A DNA stretch of 64,000 nt from Lojkania enalia (lineage: Eukaryota > Ascomycota > Dothideomycetes > Pleosporales), in NCBI GenBank assembly GCA_010094045.1, contig ML986586.1:286859-350858 (forward strand). The letters are read 5' to 3'. The position numbers and the translations under genes are program-made. Shown here one piece after another: positions 11,243 through 22,071 of this stretch. Under the pieces are notes generated by a model that was not told where the DNA came from, made no database searches, and saw nothing but the letters and a program-made list of their open reading frames with translations. How positions within the stretch are numbered: position 1 is the first letter of the stretch; every line of letters starts with the position of its first letter.

Positions 11243-12393
11243 ATGAAGATTAGCGAGGTGAGACAGACGTTCGAGGGATCGGATTCACCATTGTCTAACA
11301 CGCTCGGTGATACAAGATATACGTATATCCAATCAAGTCCTTGCGTCCTGCACAGCTTTCTGAAGCTGTTGCGACAAAGCATGGCTTCGCAAATGATCGT
11401 ATGTCTTAGTGCGGCATGCTGCATGCTGCCTTTCCACTGACTTTAAACAGGGAGGTTTATGCTTCTAAAAGCTATGCCTGAGGGATACAAAAACATGGCC
11501 GTCTGTCATTTTCCCGAGATGACGCTCTTCTTGACCAAAATCGTGTTCCCGGAGCAAGATGAGGGCGAGAAGGGATCGGTCGTTGTTGAATTCAGAGCCC
11601 CGGGACATACGGAGAGCAAGATGTTGAAAATACCTCTCCAACCAGATACAACGAACCTGGAGCTCTTTGAGGTCAGCATACATAGGAGTACGACGCAAGC
11701 TTTCAAGATGCCAGCTGAGTATAGCTTATGGTTTTCTGAATGCTTCGGCTACGACGTCATTCTTGCTTACCTAGGAGATAACCTACGATCAGTCCTTTTT
11801 GAGGACATGAAACCGGCCAAGGGTAACTCCTGGCTTTCGACAATTTCCAATACCATTCTTGGTTCCGCGGGCCCAGAGGAGGCGCGGATCACTTTCGCCG
11901 ACTGTGCGCCATACCTGTTAGCTTCCAAAACTTCGCTCGTAGACGTGTCGTCTCGGTTGCCAGAAGGAGAAGAAATGGACGTCACAAAGTTCAGGCCAAA
12001 TATCGTTATCGAGGGAGCAGAAGAAGCGTGGGAGGAAGATTACTGGGGTAAAATCGAAATCGACGGCGCGGAACTGACGCTTGCACACAACTGTATCCGT
12101 TGTAAGAGCATCAACATCGACTACACTACTGGTTTGCCTGGAACCGGTGAGTCCGGGAGTGTTTTGAAGAAGTTACAGAAGGATAGAAGGGTTGATAAGG
12201 GTGCGAAATGGAGTGCGGTCTTTGGTCGATACAGTTTCTGGAACTCGAAGAATCGGGACACCACTTTTAGAGTTGGGGACGAAGTCACAGTTACCCAGCG
12301 AAATCCCGAAAGGACGACGTGGAGTAAGTACTTAACTTCGATATCTAATTTGGAGGCATCTAACCCTCTATAGGCTGGAAAGGGCTGGGTTAG
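11243..12393 (+). CDS. MOSC domain protein, mARC/MOCS-C-terminal type
   Basis: Four exons (11243-11257, 11317-11398, 11451-12323, 12374-12393) give 329 residues. The N-terminal beta barrel begins MKISEIYVYPIKSLRP, the hallmark of the MOSC_N family. The C-terminal MOSC domain shows KFRPNIVIEG, then NCIRCKSINIDYTTG, whose Cys-x-x-Cys segment matches the place where mARC proteins bind the molybdenum cofactor. It ends in TTWSWKGLG. mARC-type enzymes reduce N-hydroxylated compounds; fungal forms are little studied, so the substrate is unknown. First (15 nt) and last (20 nt) exons are very short but restore the conserved ends. No mitochondrial anchor is visible, unlike animal mARC. Confidence 0.88.
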
Positions 12394-12873
12394 ATGACCC
12401 GTGTACGGGTTAGGGCTCGGTGAACAACTGACACTGATGGAGTTCATGGCGCTAATATTTGGCCGATTCCGATACAGCCGCACATGTTCATCTAAACATA
12501 ATTCAAAATGTGGGGTAGCTCGGCTCCCTAGCGCTCAGTTACTTCATCCATTAAAATAGCTTTTAATGTTGCAACTGTTCAAATCGTACTAAATAGGCGC
12601 ACTACCTTCGTGCAACGGGTCTGTCTTCAATTTTCAGGTGTAAAGACAACTTTGTGAACGGATACAGCTTCATAAGCCATGAAGGTAAGACCAACTAATT
12701 TACTCCTTTCTTTCCTATCAGACCAAGCAACCTCATGAAGTGGAAGTAATCTCCGCCTAATGATGCCTTAAGCCCGGAACCCCGGATTAATAGGCAAGTT
12801 GGTGACGATTAGCGAGGTCAACGGTTACACTTCATTTGAGTCGAGGGCCCATTTGTAATGGGAAGATTTTCTT

Positions 12874-12897
12874 AAAAAAAAAAAAAAAAAAAAAAAA
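12874..12897 (+). repeat. Poly(A) tract, 24 nt
   Basis: An uninterrupted run of 24 adenines in AT-rich intergenic DNA. It could be a low-complexity tract or the 3' end of a retroposed sequence; no target-site duplication was recognised. Confidence 0.9.
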
Positions 12898-14314
12898 TAG
12901 AATAAAATCCAAGTTATACCGCCATCATAACTGGGGTGGGGTGATGATAGGAGAATCTTTTGCTACTCTATCTTATATTTTAATTGCTTTCTTTAAGAAA
13001 CAGAATGAAAACAAGGGCAAGTTCCTACTTATTCGTAAAACCATGGGCTAGATATATATAAAAGTCAGAACTGTGAGAAATTAGAAGACGCATAATGCAT
13101 AGTGAGTCTACGGTGGCTACTACCCAGGCTGTCACCTTTTATGCTCCTCACGTCTCATTTATCTTGGGGCAGCTTTCACCTGTCATCCCGCTCATCATAA
13201 TATTCACTCCATCTCCCTGCTTCCGCAAATGTCTTGAAAGATTCAATGATCCCCCTCATAGATTCGAGCTCTTGTATCAGTGGATCAACTTGCGCATACT
13301 GCTTCCTAGGTTTTGCGAGTAGGACTAAGTACTGACTCCCAGAAGTCTATAGCTTTGACACCGTTCTCTCGATTTGGAATTTGGGTCCCCCCTTCTTTGG
13401 CTTCCCTTCTCTCTAGGCCAACAACGCTAGATGCTTGGATAGTTGCTTCCAAAGCCTTTCCAAGCCTGCCTCGCTTATCTAATCTAGCAGACCATTTCAC
13501 TTATTTGGCCTGTGTCTTCTTCTTTGTCTTCTATCCTATCCTTGAGCCGCGGTGACTCGGGATCGTCTTCATGTCCAGCCTCATCTCCCACATTAAGTCC
13601 ATCATTTTCTGGCTAGCGTAGTACCCACTCTTCTCCGTTCCTGTCTTGAAGCCGACAAGGAGAGGTTGAATATAATGCTGAACTCCGATGATAGCATTGC
13701 TCAGCTGATTAATCGTCTCGTCTCAGAACGGTTGCCTACTGCTGGTCCACTGGCGCTGTTGAGGTCGAATCCTATTTATATCGTCATCAACGTTATTTCT
13801 GAGACCAGAGGAGTCTCTGGGACTGTTCTGACGAAAGATATACTCTCAATGGCTCGGTTTTCGTCCGCATACCCTCTATAATCAGGGACTTTCACCGGAC
13901 TAAGTGCATCAGGCGACTAGTAGGCATGTCAGATACGAGGAATGAAAGAACAATGAAAGTTCAAGGTTCTTGGTCATAGCACAAGGCGAGAAGTGAGCTA
14001 AAAGAGGCCAAGGAAAGAATACACGGGCAAAGAATATTAGGATACTTCTGTATGAACGTTACATTGCATAGCAAAACTAAAGCGTTTCCTATTGTAAACA
14101 TAAACACTTAATATTTACATATTAGCGCTCTACTCTACAATCTTAATTTATTTCTTAGTTCAGCAATATCCTTCGGCAGAGTGCGCTCTGAATTTCTAAT
14201 GTTTGGGTCAGTGACTAGATTACCACCAACAATCCGCGGTTCAATACCACTGGGAATTGTCGCAACCCAAACGATAACCAACGACTTCCGCATAATAAAT
14301 CTTAAAAATATCCC

Positions 14315-14328
14315 TATATATATAAATA
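14315..14328 (+). promoter_or_regulatory. TATA box of the 14492 gene
   Basis: TATATATATAAATA stands about 165 bp before the ATG, followed by a C/T- and A-rich leader. A strong TATA box suggests a regulated promoter, and that the downstream ORF was a functional gene until recently. Confidence 0.5.
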
Positions 14329-14491
14329 AACCCCTTTCAATTTTAACTTCCAGTCGACCATCCGCTGCATTCTAGACCAAACCCAAGACTTCACTACTCT
14401 TCAGTTTCAATCAAGCTTTGGAAACTCTGCCTACTGCACACTCACCTCTGCTGTCTAAAGCGTCACACCATCTCTCCAGAACTCTGCAAAA

Positions 14492-15328
14492 ATGCCGCTC
14501 CTAATCCATAGCGTAGCAGCAACTCGTCAGCAGCAGAGTGACTTTTCAAACAACAATCAGCAGCCTGGTCGTACCGATGGCCAAGGTTGTTCGCTCCAGT
14601 GGTTATCACCACTTACTCCACAAACTTTCCAACAAGTAGAGTTCGAGCTCGCAAATGACCAAGCCACCGAGCAAGAAGGTCTCGCCGAAGAGGATGACGA
14701 TCTAGAGGACGATAATCTAGAGGATAATTTAGAGCTCCCGGACCTAGAACCGTCCCCACATATCGCAGAAGCAGGCCTGCCCAAGCATATATTCCTCGAC
14801 GTCCTCACAGATCAAGACTTCGCCGAGGTCATTGTTTCGCTGAACGAAGGGACGATGCCTGCTATCATTTCACGAGAAGATCTGAAGCGGTTCCTTGTAG
14901 AGAGGTTTGATGAAACGATTAGATTGGAAGGGGAAATTAGGAGGGAGAGAATGGAGAAGCGGACTAGGGAGGAAATCGAAAGGAAAGAGAGTGTGAACGA
15001 GAGCGATGATGACGAGTTGAAGAAGTGGGAGAGGAGGATATTCGCGCTTGACAGGGGGATTGCGCAAACCTAGAGGGAGCTGAACAAGTTTGATATCACT
15101 GATGAGGAGAATACTCATATGGAGGGAAATGAAGGGAGATTAGCGCCGGGCAATACGGGCCTTGAAGCGCAATCATTAGCCTTAGCTACAGCGGCACGTG
15201 ATAAGGTAGTGCGAGCTTTGCAGATTCAGACGGCTATTTCTTTGCATCGCGTACTGAGAGGAAGCATTTGTCACATACTAAATATAGGATATGTTGTGAT
15301 TGTTCTGTCACATGGAGTGACGGAATGA
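14492..15328 (+). pseudogene. Unknown acidic coiled-coil protein, frame split by one TAG
   Basis: The ATG at 14492 has a good context (AAAAATG) and opens a frame of 193 codons that stops at TAG 15071-15073. The same frame then continues without a stop to TGA at 15326-15328, giving 278 sense codons around a single stop. The first part is Gln/Asn-rich, then strongly acidic (EEDDDLEDDNLEDN), then a charged coiled coil (EIRRERMEKRTREEIERKE). The coil seems to run through the stop (FALDRGIAQT, then RELNKFDITDEEN), so a CAG to TAG change is the simple explanation. I recognise no family. It may be a pseudogene, or a gene whose product is now 193 residues. Confidence 0.55.
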
Positions 15329-15488
15329 AATACCCTCGGGCGGGAATGATCTAATCACTCGCCCGAGATACCTATATACAGCCAGCCAGGCTATACTGTT
15401 TTCCATAAGCCATAAACAAAAGAAAGTGAAAGACAGTGCAACACTTGAATATTAGAACGCCTACCAGCGCCTTTCGCTGAGAAAAAAA

Positions 15489-15513
15489 ATATATATATAT
15501 ATATATATATATA
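15489..15513. repeat. (AT)n microsatellite
   Basis: About 12 AT dinucleotides after a run of adenines, downstream of the broken ORF. Confidence 0.9.
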
Positions 15514-15744
15514 CGTCCACCGTTGGGTATCGTTCCGAAAAGGAATACGTATGCGATAGTTAGGCGCGAGAGGACTATTTGCTAGGACGATGTGATCGAT
15601 GGCTGGGATGTTGTTCGAAGAGCAGGCACCACACCATAATGGCTTTACGTTGTGATGACTTAAAGGGAGGTAAGACGGAGTCCCAACCTGAGTTTAACGG
15701 TCCCTGCACTAAACTTGTATTCAGCTTACCCAGCCATCTCTCAA

Positions 15745-16333
15745 CTACGACGCTTGTAGGTCCTGCAAGGGATGCGGCGTATCGACGGGGAAAGTTGTGG
15801 AAGGGCTCACGTGCTGCGAGCTCTCGGGGGAATTATTCAAAGAGCTTTCCGGACTGGGCGTTATTGATCGCGAGACAATGTATAGTTCTGGGAAGGAGTT
15901 GAACAGCAGGCGCTTCCAGTAGGCGCCCGAAGGGAGTCCGACGTTGGCGAGCGAAGACTTGAGCGTCACCTTCTCGGCGTATTTCTTCTTGTCGTTGGGC
16001 AGCATGAGGTCTTCGGTGCGAACCTCTAGCCGGCTGTTTCCTCTGGGGATCTTCTTCTTAGTGACGCGGAGGAAGGGAAGGTTCGGGTCTGTGAGGCCGC
16101 CCTCTGTTAGCGAACATGGAGGTTCCATACACTATGCTCAGCCATTACTCACCAGCATCCAACGCTTTGCAGAGATCATGCTGTGACGACACTTCCAGAC
16201 ACTTGCTTCCTGAGCGGTATTTGTAGACGAGGATATTGGACTTGCTGTCCTCGTCTAAGCCAAACAACGAGCTCGCCCTGGAGGAATTTGAACCAGATGT
16301 GTTTCCCGTAGAACCGCTATTCCAAGTAGTCAT
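15745..16333 (-). CDS. Hypothetical two-exon protein
   Basis: Exons 16333-16153 and 16088-15745 join in phase (G plus AC makes an Asp codon) to 174 residues. The intron has GTGAGT, a GCTAAC branch site and CACAG, strong support for a real gene. The first about 25 residues are Ser/Gly/Asn-rich. Residues 30-120 look folded, with ILVYKYRSGSKCLEVSS, LPFLRVTKKKIPRGNSRLEVRTEDLMLP and SGAYWKRLLFNSFPELY. The tail is Ser/Pro-rich and disordered. I cannot assign a family. It lies between the two patatin-like genes, but no functional link is shown. Confidence 0.6.
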
Positions 16334-17712
16334 CTTGGAGGTTGACCGGTGTCCGCTGTAGCGATTTCGAGGCCAAGATAGTTGCGCGGGGCTGTAGTTC
16401 GGCGAAGCAGTTTGCCGTCCACGAACGACGCTCTGGCCTTTGTATAGGGCTCAAGAACGAGGCCGAGCAAAGTCTGGTGATTTCTACGGTGCGGAGAGTG
16501 AAGAGCAGGTGGAATGACTGAGGGTCATGAAAGGATAGCGTCAGAGCAGCGGCGCCTGTGGCGGGACGAAACAGGACTCAGGCAAGCGGGCACCGTGGCT
16601 GGTGAGGTGGCGGCTGCGGTATGCGCCCACCTAGGAGCGTCGGGACAAGCCGACAGCACATGCGCTTGTGCCCGTTCCTGAGGCTATGCCCGCCCTGCCT
16701 TTGATTTGCTGCGCGCTAGCCAGAGCTGTCCCTGTGGGATTAGATAATGAAGAGCGGTTCCACTTCAACCCAGGTGGTTTGTCTTCAACATGGACCACGG
16801 CGCTGACAAGCCAAGTCAGCTGGTCAGAGAGCCCCGTTGCTGCTGAGCTACGGGCCCTGCAGCAAAGTTCAGTGGAACACGAGGTGGACTATGGCAGAAT
16901 GCAGAGCACAAGGTTTTAGTCGAGAGTGCTGCTTCCCATACATCATCCCAAGTGACTGCGCAGATTTGCCTAGAAGCGAAGCAACTCCTATTCGGTACAC
17001 GATGCACTTCGGTATGCCTTAGGGGAAGCCATGCTGGTTTCCCAGCATAGGTATCTTTGTGTCAGGGAACAAAAAACCAGCTGACTTGTGCGCGCCCTGT
17101 TGCTGCTTTGGGGCTGTTTGCTCACAGGGAGGTGTCATCTGGCGTTGCGCCAGGCTCCAGCTTGCTTCACTGGATTGCAGACCAAGGTTCCGCGACGGAT
17201 CCTGCCTTGCTGATGATTAATGCATGTTCGATCGTCTGGTCCGGCGGCGTGTGGTGCAACTGGTCTGGTCCGAATGATTCCCCAGATACGGCGGGTGGGG
17301 ATTCGGCTCGCGGGATGATCTCATCACCCTATTTCTCTGTCACACAAAGAGTAGGCACCCCTGCATTCGCGTCGATTCGAGAGTGACTGGGCAGGTTTTG
17401 AGGGCGCATTTATTAACGTATTCAGCTGCAAGGAGGCGGAGCAGATGCACTCATTAACCTGGTAGCACTACCAGGGAGATTTACGCCGGCTAGGCCTATT
17501 AAGGGTAAGCGGTGACTCGTCTTGGACCCCTACCAGCCACTCCCGAATGTGCCCACTACTCCACAAGACGCCTCCTGTCCATGAGGGCTGCCAGATGCAC
17601 ATGAGGCTCTCTCGATAGTGCCGCCTTATTATTTCCAGGCTCTCCTCCATGCCTGTTATACTTCATTCGCCTTCTTCGTCCCGATATACAAAACCAGTAC
17701 GAATCCTTCACC
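16334..17712. other. Intergenic, no gene seen
   Basis: About 1.4 kb between the divergent unknown gene and the second patatin-like gene. ORFs on both strands are short and lack splice or family signals. Confidence 0.5.
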
Positions 17713-19449
17713 ATGCTACAGCCTCCGGAGGACGCGCCGAGAAGACCCTCGAGCGTGATGACCACGGCAACCTCCGCCTCGGCCCAGGACAAGTCAGGCT
17801 TTACGTGGGCGAAGACTGTGGACGAAGAGAATGCCTGGGGGGATCTAATCTTGACGCTAGGTATGTGGTTGTCTCTTTCCTGATGTCTCCTTACCGTTTG
17901 CGACACGATGCGACTCGTGCAAGTGTTGCGAGCAAAGCTTCCATCTTTATAGTAGGAACAACTCTGAAGCCGGCTTTCCTTGCTTTGCAAGACTGTGCTC
18001 AATACCGGAAGCTACCCTGAAGCCGACATATACAACTTTCCAGCGCTTACTTAAATCCTAGATGGTGGTGGCATACGAGGCTACGCCAGCCTCCTCATTC
18101 TCCAGCGCCTCATGCACGAGATTGCCGAATGCGAAAAGCGACTACAGGACCAGGAAGGACCAGTCAAGGGCAGCGCCCGAACAACATTTAACGAAGATGA
18201 ACTCCTACCATGCCACTACTTCGACTACATGTACGGAACGAGCACGGGCGGCCTCATATCGGTAATGCTTGCAAGGCTACGCATGACAGTTCCTCAATGT
18301 TTGGAGATATATCGTCAAGTTGGCAACGATCTTTTCGGTCACCGGCGAAATACCCTTCCTTTAGCCACGAAGTATCACCATAAACCGCTGGAGAAGGCGG
18401 TTCAAAGAATTGTAAGAGAATACTGCAAGCACCACAACCATGAGAATGGTCAATGCGATGGTCATGATTATCATCCATGGAATATCGAAGAGGAACCAAA
18501 GGACAAAGGCGATTCCTATTCATCCAGTACCGACGGGCAAACACAAAGAATATGTCAATCGATCTGCCTCACAGCAACACACTCAGGCCAGATCGACGAA
18601 GCATATCTCCTTAGAACGTATGACCACCGCTACGATCCGAATATTGCGCCTGTTTGGGTGACTCCGTATAACGAGGGTGCCGATAAACTGCGGATATGGG
18701 AAGTCACTAGGGCCACTTCAGCGGCACCCTTCTTTTTCAAAATGCTTGAGGCTGATTTTGGTCCCCCAAGAGGGAAGGTTGGCTTCAAAGATGGTGGAAT
18801 CCGCGAGAATAATCCTTCATATGCCGCCTACAGCGAGCATGCCTCTATCAAGGGCGACGATCATGAGCCAGCCATGCTACTCTCGGTTGGTACCGGCCGT
18901 CCTGATACCTCAAACGACGGATTCGCATCAATCTGGCCAGGCCCCTTTGGCAAGTTGCCGCTAATGAAGAAATGGTCCGAGAAGTTCGCCGTCTTCAAGA
19001 ATGTTTTAATCAAATACACTGAAGGGGAGGACAGGCATAAAATGATGCGTACTATCGCGCGAGGCGAGCATAGATGGTACAAGCGACTCAATGTGAACAA
19101 AGGGCTCGAAGACATGAAGTTAGACAACTGGGAAAAGGGACTGTGGACGGATCCGAAGACAGGGAAAACGAAAGTGGTCCCGGGCGGCAATACTTTAAGG
19201 AGGATGGAAATGGCGACCAAGGCGTACTTGGAACGAGACGAGGTCGATCGCTCGGTCCAGGAGTACGCACCGCCAAAAGTCATGTTGCAACAGATCGCCG
19301 AACGCCTAGTTCGACATAGGAGAATCAGGGAAGCAACGAAGGACGACGATCTGAGAAGATGGCAAACACACATGGGCCAATTTCTTACACAGACGCTGCG
19401 GAACGAGGATGCCCCAAGGCAACCGACCACCTCCAACAACCGGCGATGA
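17713..19449 (+). CDS. Patatin-like phospholipase with intact Ser-Asp dyad
   Basis: Two exons (17713-17860, 18062-19449) give 511 residues. The oxyanion loop LDGGGIRGYAS follows directly after the intron. The nucleophile elbow is GTSTGG (HYFDYMYGTSTGGLISVML) and the acid motif is FKDGGIRENNPS, so both catalytic residues are present. Patatin-like enzymes cleave acyl chains from phospholipids and other lipids, often at membranes or during signalling and defence. There is a histidine-rich acidic insert after the catalytic serine (around residues 170-190, YCKHHNHENGQCDGHDYH). The C-terminus is basic and helical. It shares the phase-1 intron position before DGGG with the serine-less copy at 8097-10007, so the two are paralogues of one fungal family. 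No signal peptide is seen. Confidence 0.9.
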
Positions 19450-19971
19450 GCTCAGGCCACAGCGTACTATGGTAATTTTGGACGAAAACCGGAAAAGTGG
19501 AGATTGACAAAATATACACAGGTATCACAACTGACCCTCTACATGCTCCAGCACTTCTCATCGGGGTCGGTCCGATTTTCTTCGGCCTTTATCGAGTTTG
19601 TCCTCGATATGTTGATTCTCATCAGGCGTTTGTGTATACTGAATACCCTACTTACGGCCACGACACTTCATGAGACACAAAGCATTTGCGGATGTTGCAT
19701 AGCGAAGCGAGGCGTCGGAATATTGTTTTATTGTATAGTATTGGCGTTTTAGATAGGATGCATGTAATTTATATCGGCAGGATTTTAGGGTATTTCGCAA
19801 AGCCAAAGAAAAGATATTATCTGGACCTGAAGCAGTGTCTGGAGCGAGTTGAATAGTAACGTAGGCCCCTTGTGTCATCCACTTTGGTTTTGGAAGGTTA
19901 TGTTGCTGCATATCGCTATCCTACGGCCTTATTATGATGATTATCAGCACCCTAATTCGGAGTTGTTGGTC

Positions 19972-20560
19972 CTAGAGTTTTTCACGACTCTTGATAACAT
20001 CCCTCAGAAGCTTCAATGCCTCCTCAGCAAACCTCACCATATTCGCCTCCCTATTCCCTCCGAGCTCCGTGTCCACTTCTCTCGTCACAGTTCCCTTCTC
20101 GCTCGCCACAGCCAACGCTACATATCCCGGCGTCCTATTCCTCGTAGTTCCTCCAGTCGGTCCCGCAGTCCCACTCTCACTAACTGTATACGTAGATTGC
20201 AGCGAATTCCTAGTATGTTCAGCAAGCCCGGCGACTATATCCGGGGTTGGACCGGTGTAATTTTGTAAATTCGTGTTCGTCCAGCCTGCGAACGCAATCC
20301 GCGATTCAAGGGTGTAGAGGGTGAGTCCGCCTTTGTAGCATCCCGAGGCACCGGGATAAGAGAGCAGTGCTGAGGATATGAGACCGCCTGCCGCCTAATA
20401 TTGGAATTAGAAAAAAAAAAAAAAGAATTCGAGAATTGTGGAGGGGCGCTGGAAATGAACGCACCGTCTCTGCTACAGAGATTGTTTCTTTCCGTTGTTT
20501 GAGTAGGGGGGCGACTTCTTGGACCAATTCGCGAAGTGCGTCTGGTGGGAAGGTGGACAT
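19972..20560 (-). CDS. CinA C-terminal domain protein (PncC-like amidohydrolase family)
   Basis: Exons 20560-20465 and 20394-19972 give 172 residues; the intron has GTGCGT and ends ATTAG. The joined sequence contains the CinA/PncC core SVAETAAGGLISSALLSYPGA, then YKGGLTLYTLESR and, near the end, TPGYVALAVAS. Bacterial PncC turns nicotinamide mononucleotide into nicotinate mononucleotide in NAD salvage. The bacterial signature AESCTGG is AETAAGG here, so the activity cannot be assumed. Length matches the stand-alone domain without the N-terminal MoaB-like part of CinA. No targeting signal is seen. Confidence 0.85.
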
Positions 20561-21516
20561 GTTTATGATGGTAGCGTGAACGAATGTTTGGTTGCTCTCG
20601 GGTTTGGATTTCTGTGTTTAGGGATTGCTAGTAAACAGCTCTGCTATGTAATTTACAAAATTGACTGCCAGGACACAGTAGTTTATGTGTTTTGTGGAAC
20701 TTTCAGAGATGTATGAATGTTCTGTGACCGCGGGGTAGCACTTGTAAGTCCGTATATGATGTGTGGGGTAGCTCTTCCGTTCCAAAGGTACAGGTCCACT
20801 CTAGACTGGTTGAACAATAGTTAAGATATCACTATTATGCATTATAATTTTATCTTGGTAAAGGACCGTGCCGGAAATTACCTAAGTAGTACAACAAACT
20901 CCGCGACTTTATTTCTTTATGCAAAAAATCGCAAGCAACTTTCGTTTGAAGAACCTGTACCTTATCGACGATGGAGAGAACTTGTTAAAAATGCCAAAGG
21001 TACCCTTTAGATTCGTTTCTCTCTAGCTACATTTTACGAGCCTAGATATTTCGACTTAATTTTTCATGAACAATCTAGTTCTATATGTATGGTTCAAGTA
21101 GCGGCCTGGGATTGATGCGTGCGGTGGCACCAAACCTGCTTCCCTTAGCGCTGAACGAGCGTTACGATTTTCACGAGTATTATAGGTATATGGCTTCGCC
21201 GAGATTGCTTGAGGATTTCATGATCGTGTTCAATGACGTTGGCAACTTGATCCTTTCAATGCAACAAATGAAGGATACCAAAGATGACAACAGGACGTCT
21301 TCGACGACTAACGTAGCACCATTCACCCCACCATCGTGGACATGACGCAAAGGAACTTTGCCAGCTAGCCTGCACTCGACCCTTCCGCCTGTACATCATA
21401 AAAAACCTCCCAAAAATATGTTCTCCGCACACCCGCATAAGAACAAGATACTAAATAACATTATCCACGGTCATAGCAACCAAGGCAAGAACAACAAAAA
21501 GCTTACAAAACACAGC
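20561..21516. other. Intergenic with a short ORF in frame with the next gene
   Basis: AT-rich sequence. From 21079 an open frame runs to TGA 21343-21345 and, after this single stop, continues in the same frame into the RapZ-C-like protein. The translated piece (RAVAPNLLPLALNERYDFHEYYRYM) is not recognised. It may be an upstream part of that gene, now interrupted, or chance. Confidence 0.4.
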
Positions 21517-21954
21517 ATGCCAGTAGCGTACATATTCTCCTACTCCACTGAGGAAGTCCAAAGGAGTCGTTTGTCAAGAATAGCCATGCACAACGAGATC
21601 AGCGACATGCTACCCGATGGCGCCGTCCACCTCGGGGTAATCAAGTGCGAGCAATGGATGCCTCCTCCAGGGTATCTGGAAAGGCGCTACTCAGGGGTTC
21701 ATCCACTGATTCAGGAGGCTGTCCTGCAAGATCCTCGCGCCAGCCAGGCTATTACGAGGGCCGTCGATACTATAATGGACGTGCTGAGTAGTTGGAAGGG
21801 GCGACACGGCGTTGCTCAGATGACAAGTTGCAAACTGGGGACACATAGGAGTGCGGCAGTTGCGGAGTTGATTGCAAATGAACTAAAGGGGTATGGTGTA
21901 AGCGTCAGAGTGAAGCACATGCATCGGAGGAGACGTCCTCAGGATCCTTATTGA
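21517..21954 (+). CDS. RapZ C-terminal-domain-like protein
   Basis: Taking the ATG at 21517 gives 145 residues; an in-frame ATG at 21418 is also possible. The pattern resembles the C-terminal half of bacterial RapZ: a central stretch ending GYLERRYSGVHPLIQEAVL (compare the PNP..LTG.DP region), then SCKLGTHRSAAVAELIANEL (compare C-x-G-G-x-HRS-v-x-iAE) and a basic strand VRVKHMHRRRRP. The N-terminal Walker-type ATPase domain of RapZ is absent. In E. coli this half binds regulatory RNA that controls glucosamine-6-phosphate synthase; the role in fungi is unknown. The upstream part of the frame is cut by one TGA, so the gene may be damaged. Confidence 0.55.
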   Translation: MPVAYIFSYSTEEVQRSRLSRIAMHNEISDMLPDGAVHLGVIKCEQWMPPPGYLERRYSGVHPLIQEAVLQDPRASQAITRAVDTIMDVLSSWKGRHGVAQMTSCKLGTHRSAAVAELIANELKGYGVSVRVKHMHRRRRPQDPY

Positions 21955-22071
21955 GCGGTTACTGGGCGAAGGACTGAAGCATATGCGGAGCATGAAATGA
22001 AACGTTTTGCCATGTAGCATGTAGCCGGAATGAGCTCCGTGTTGATAGTTCCTTAGTATATAATTCATAGC

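Larger units (their letters stand above)
12394..14491. other. AT-rich gene-poor stretch
   Basis: About 2.1 kb with many A/T runs and no convincing gene. A minus-strand ORF near 13306-13500 looks like eroded coding sequence but matches no family I can name. It could be the remnant of a mobile element; a translated search would decide. The right end is the promoter of the ORF at 14492. Confidence 0.45.

Noticed and set aside
13306..13500. Minus-strand ORF suggestive of a transposase or retroelement piece
   Set aside because: Too short and without any diagnostic motif; cannot be named.
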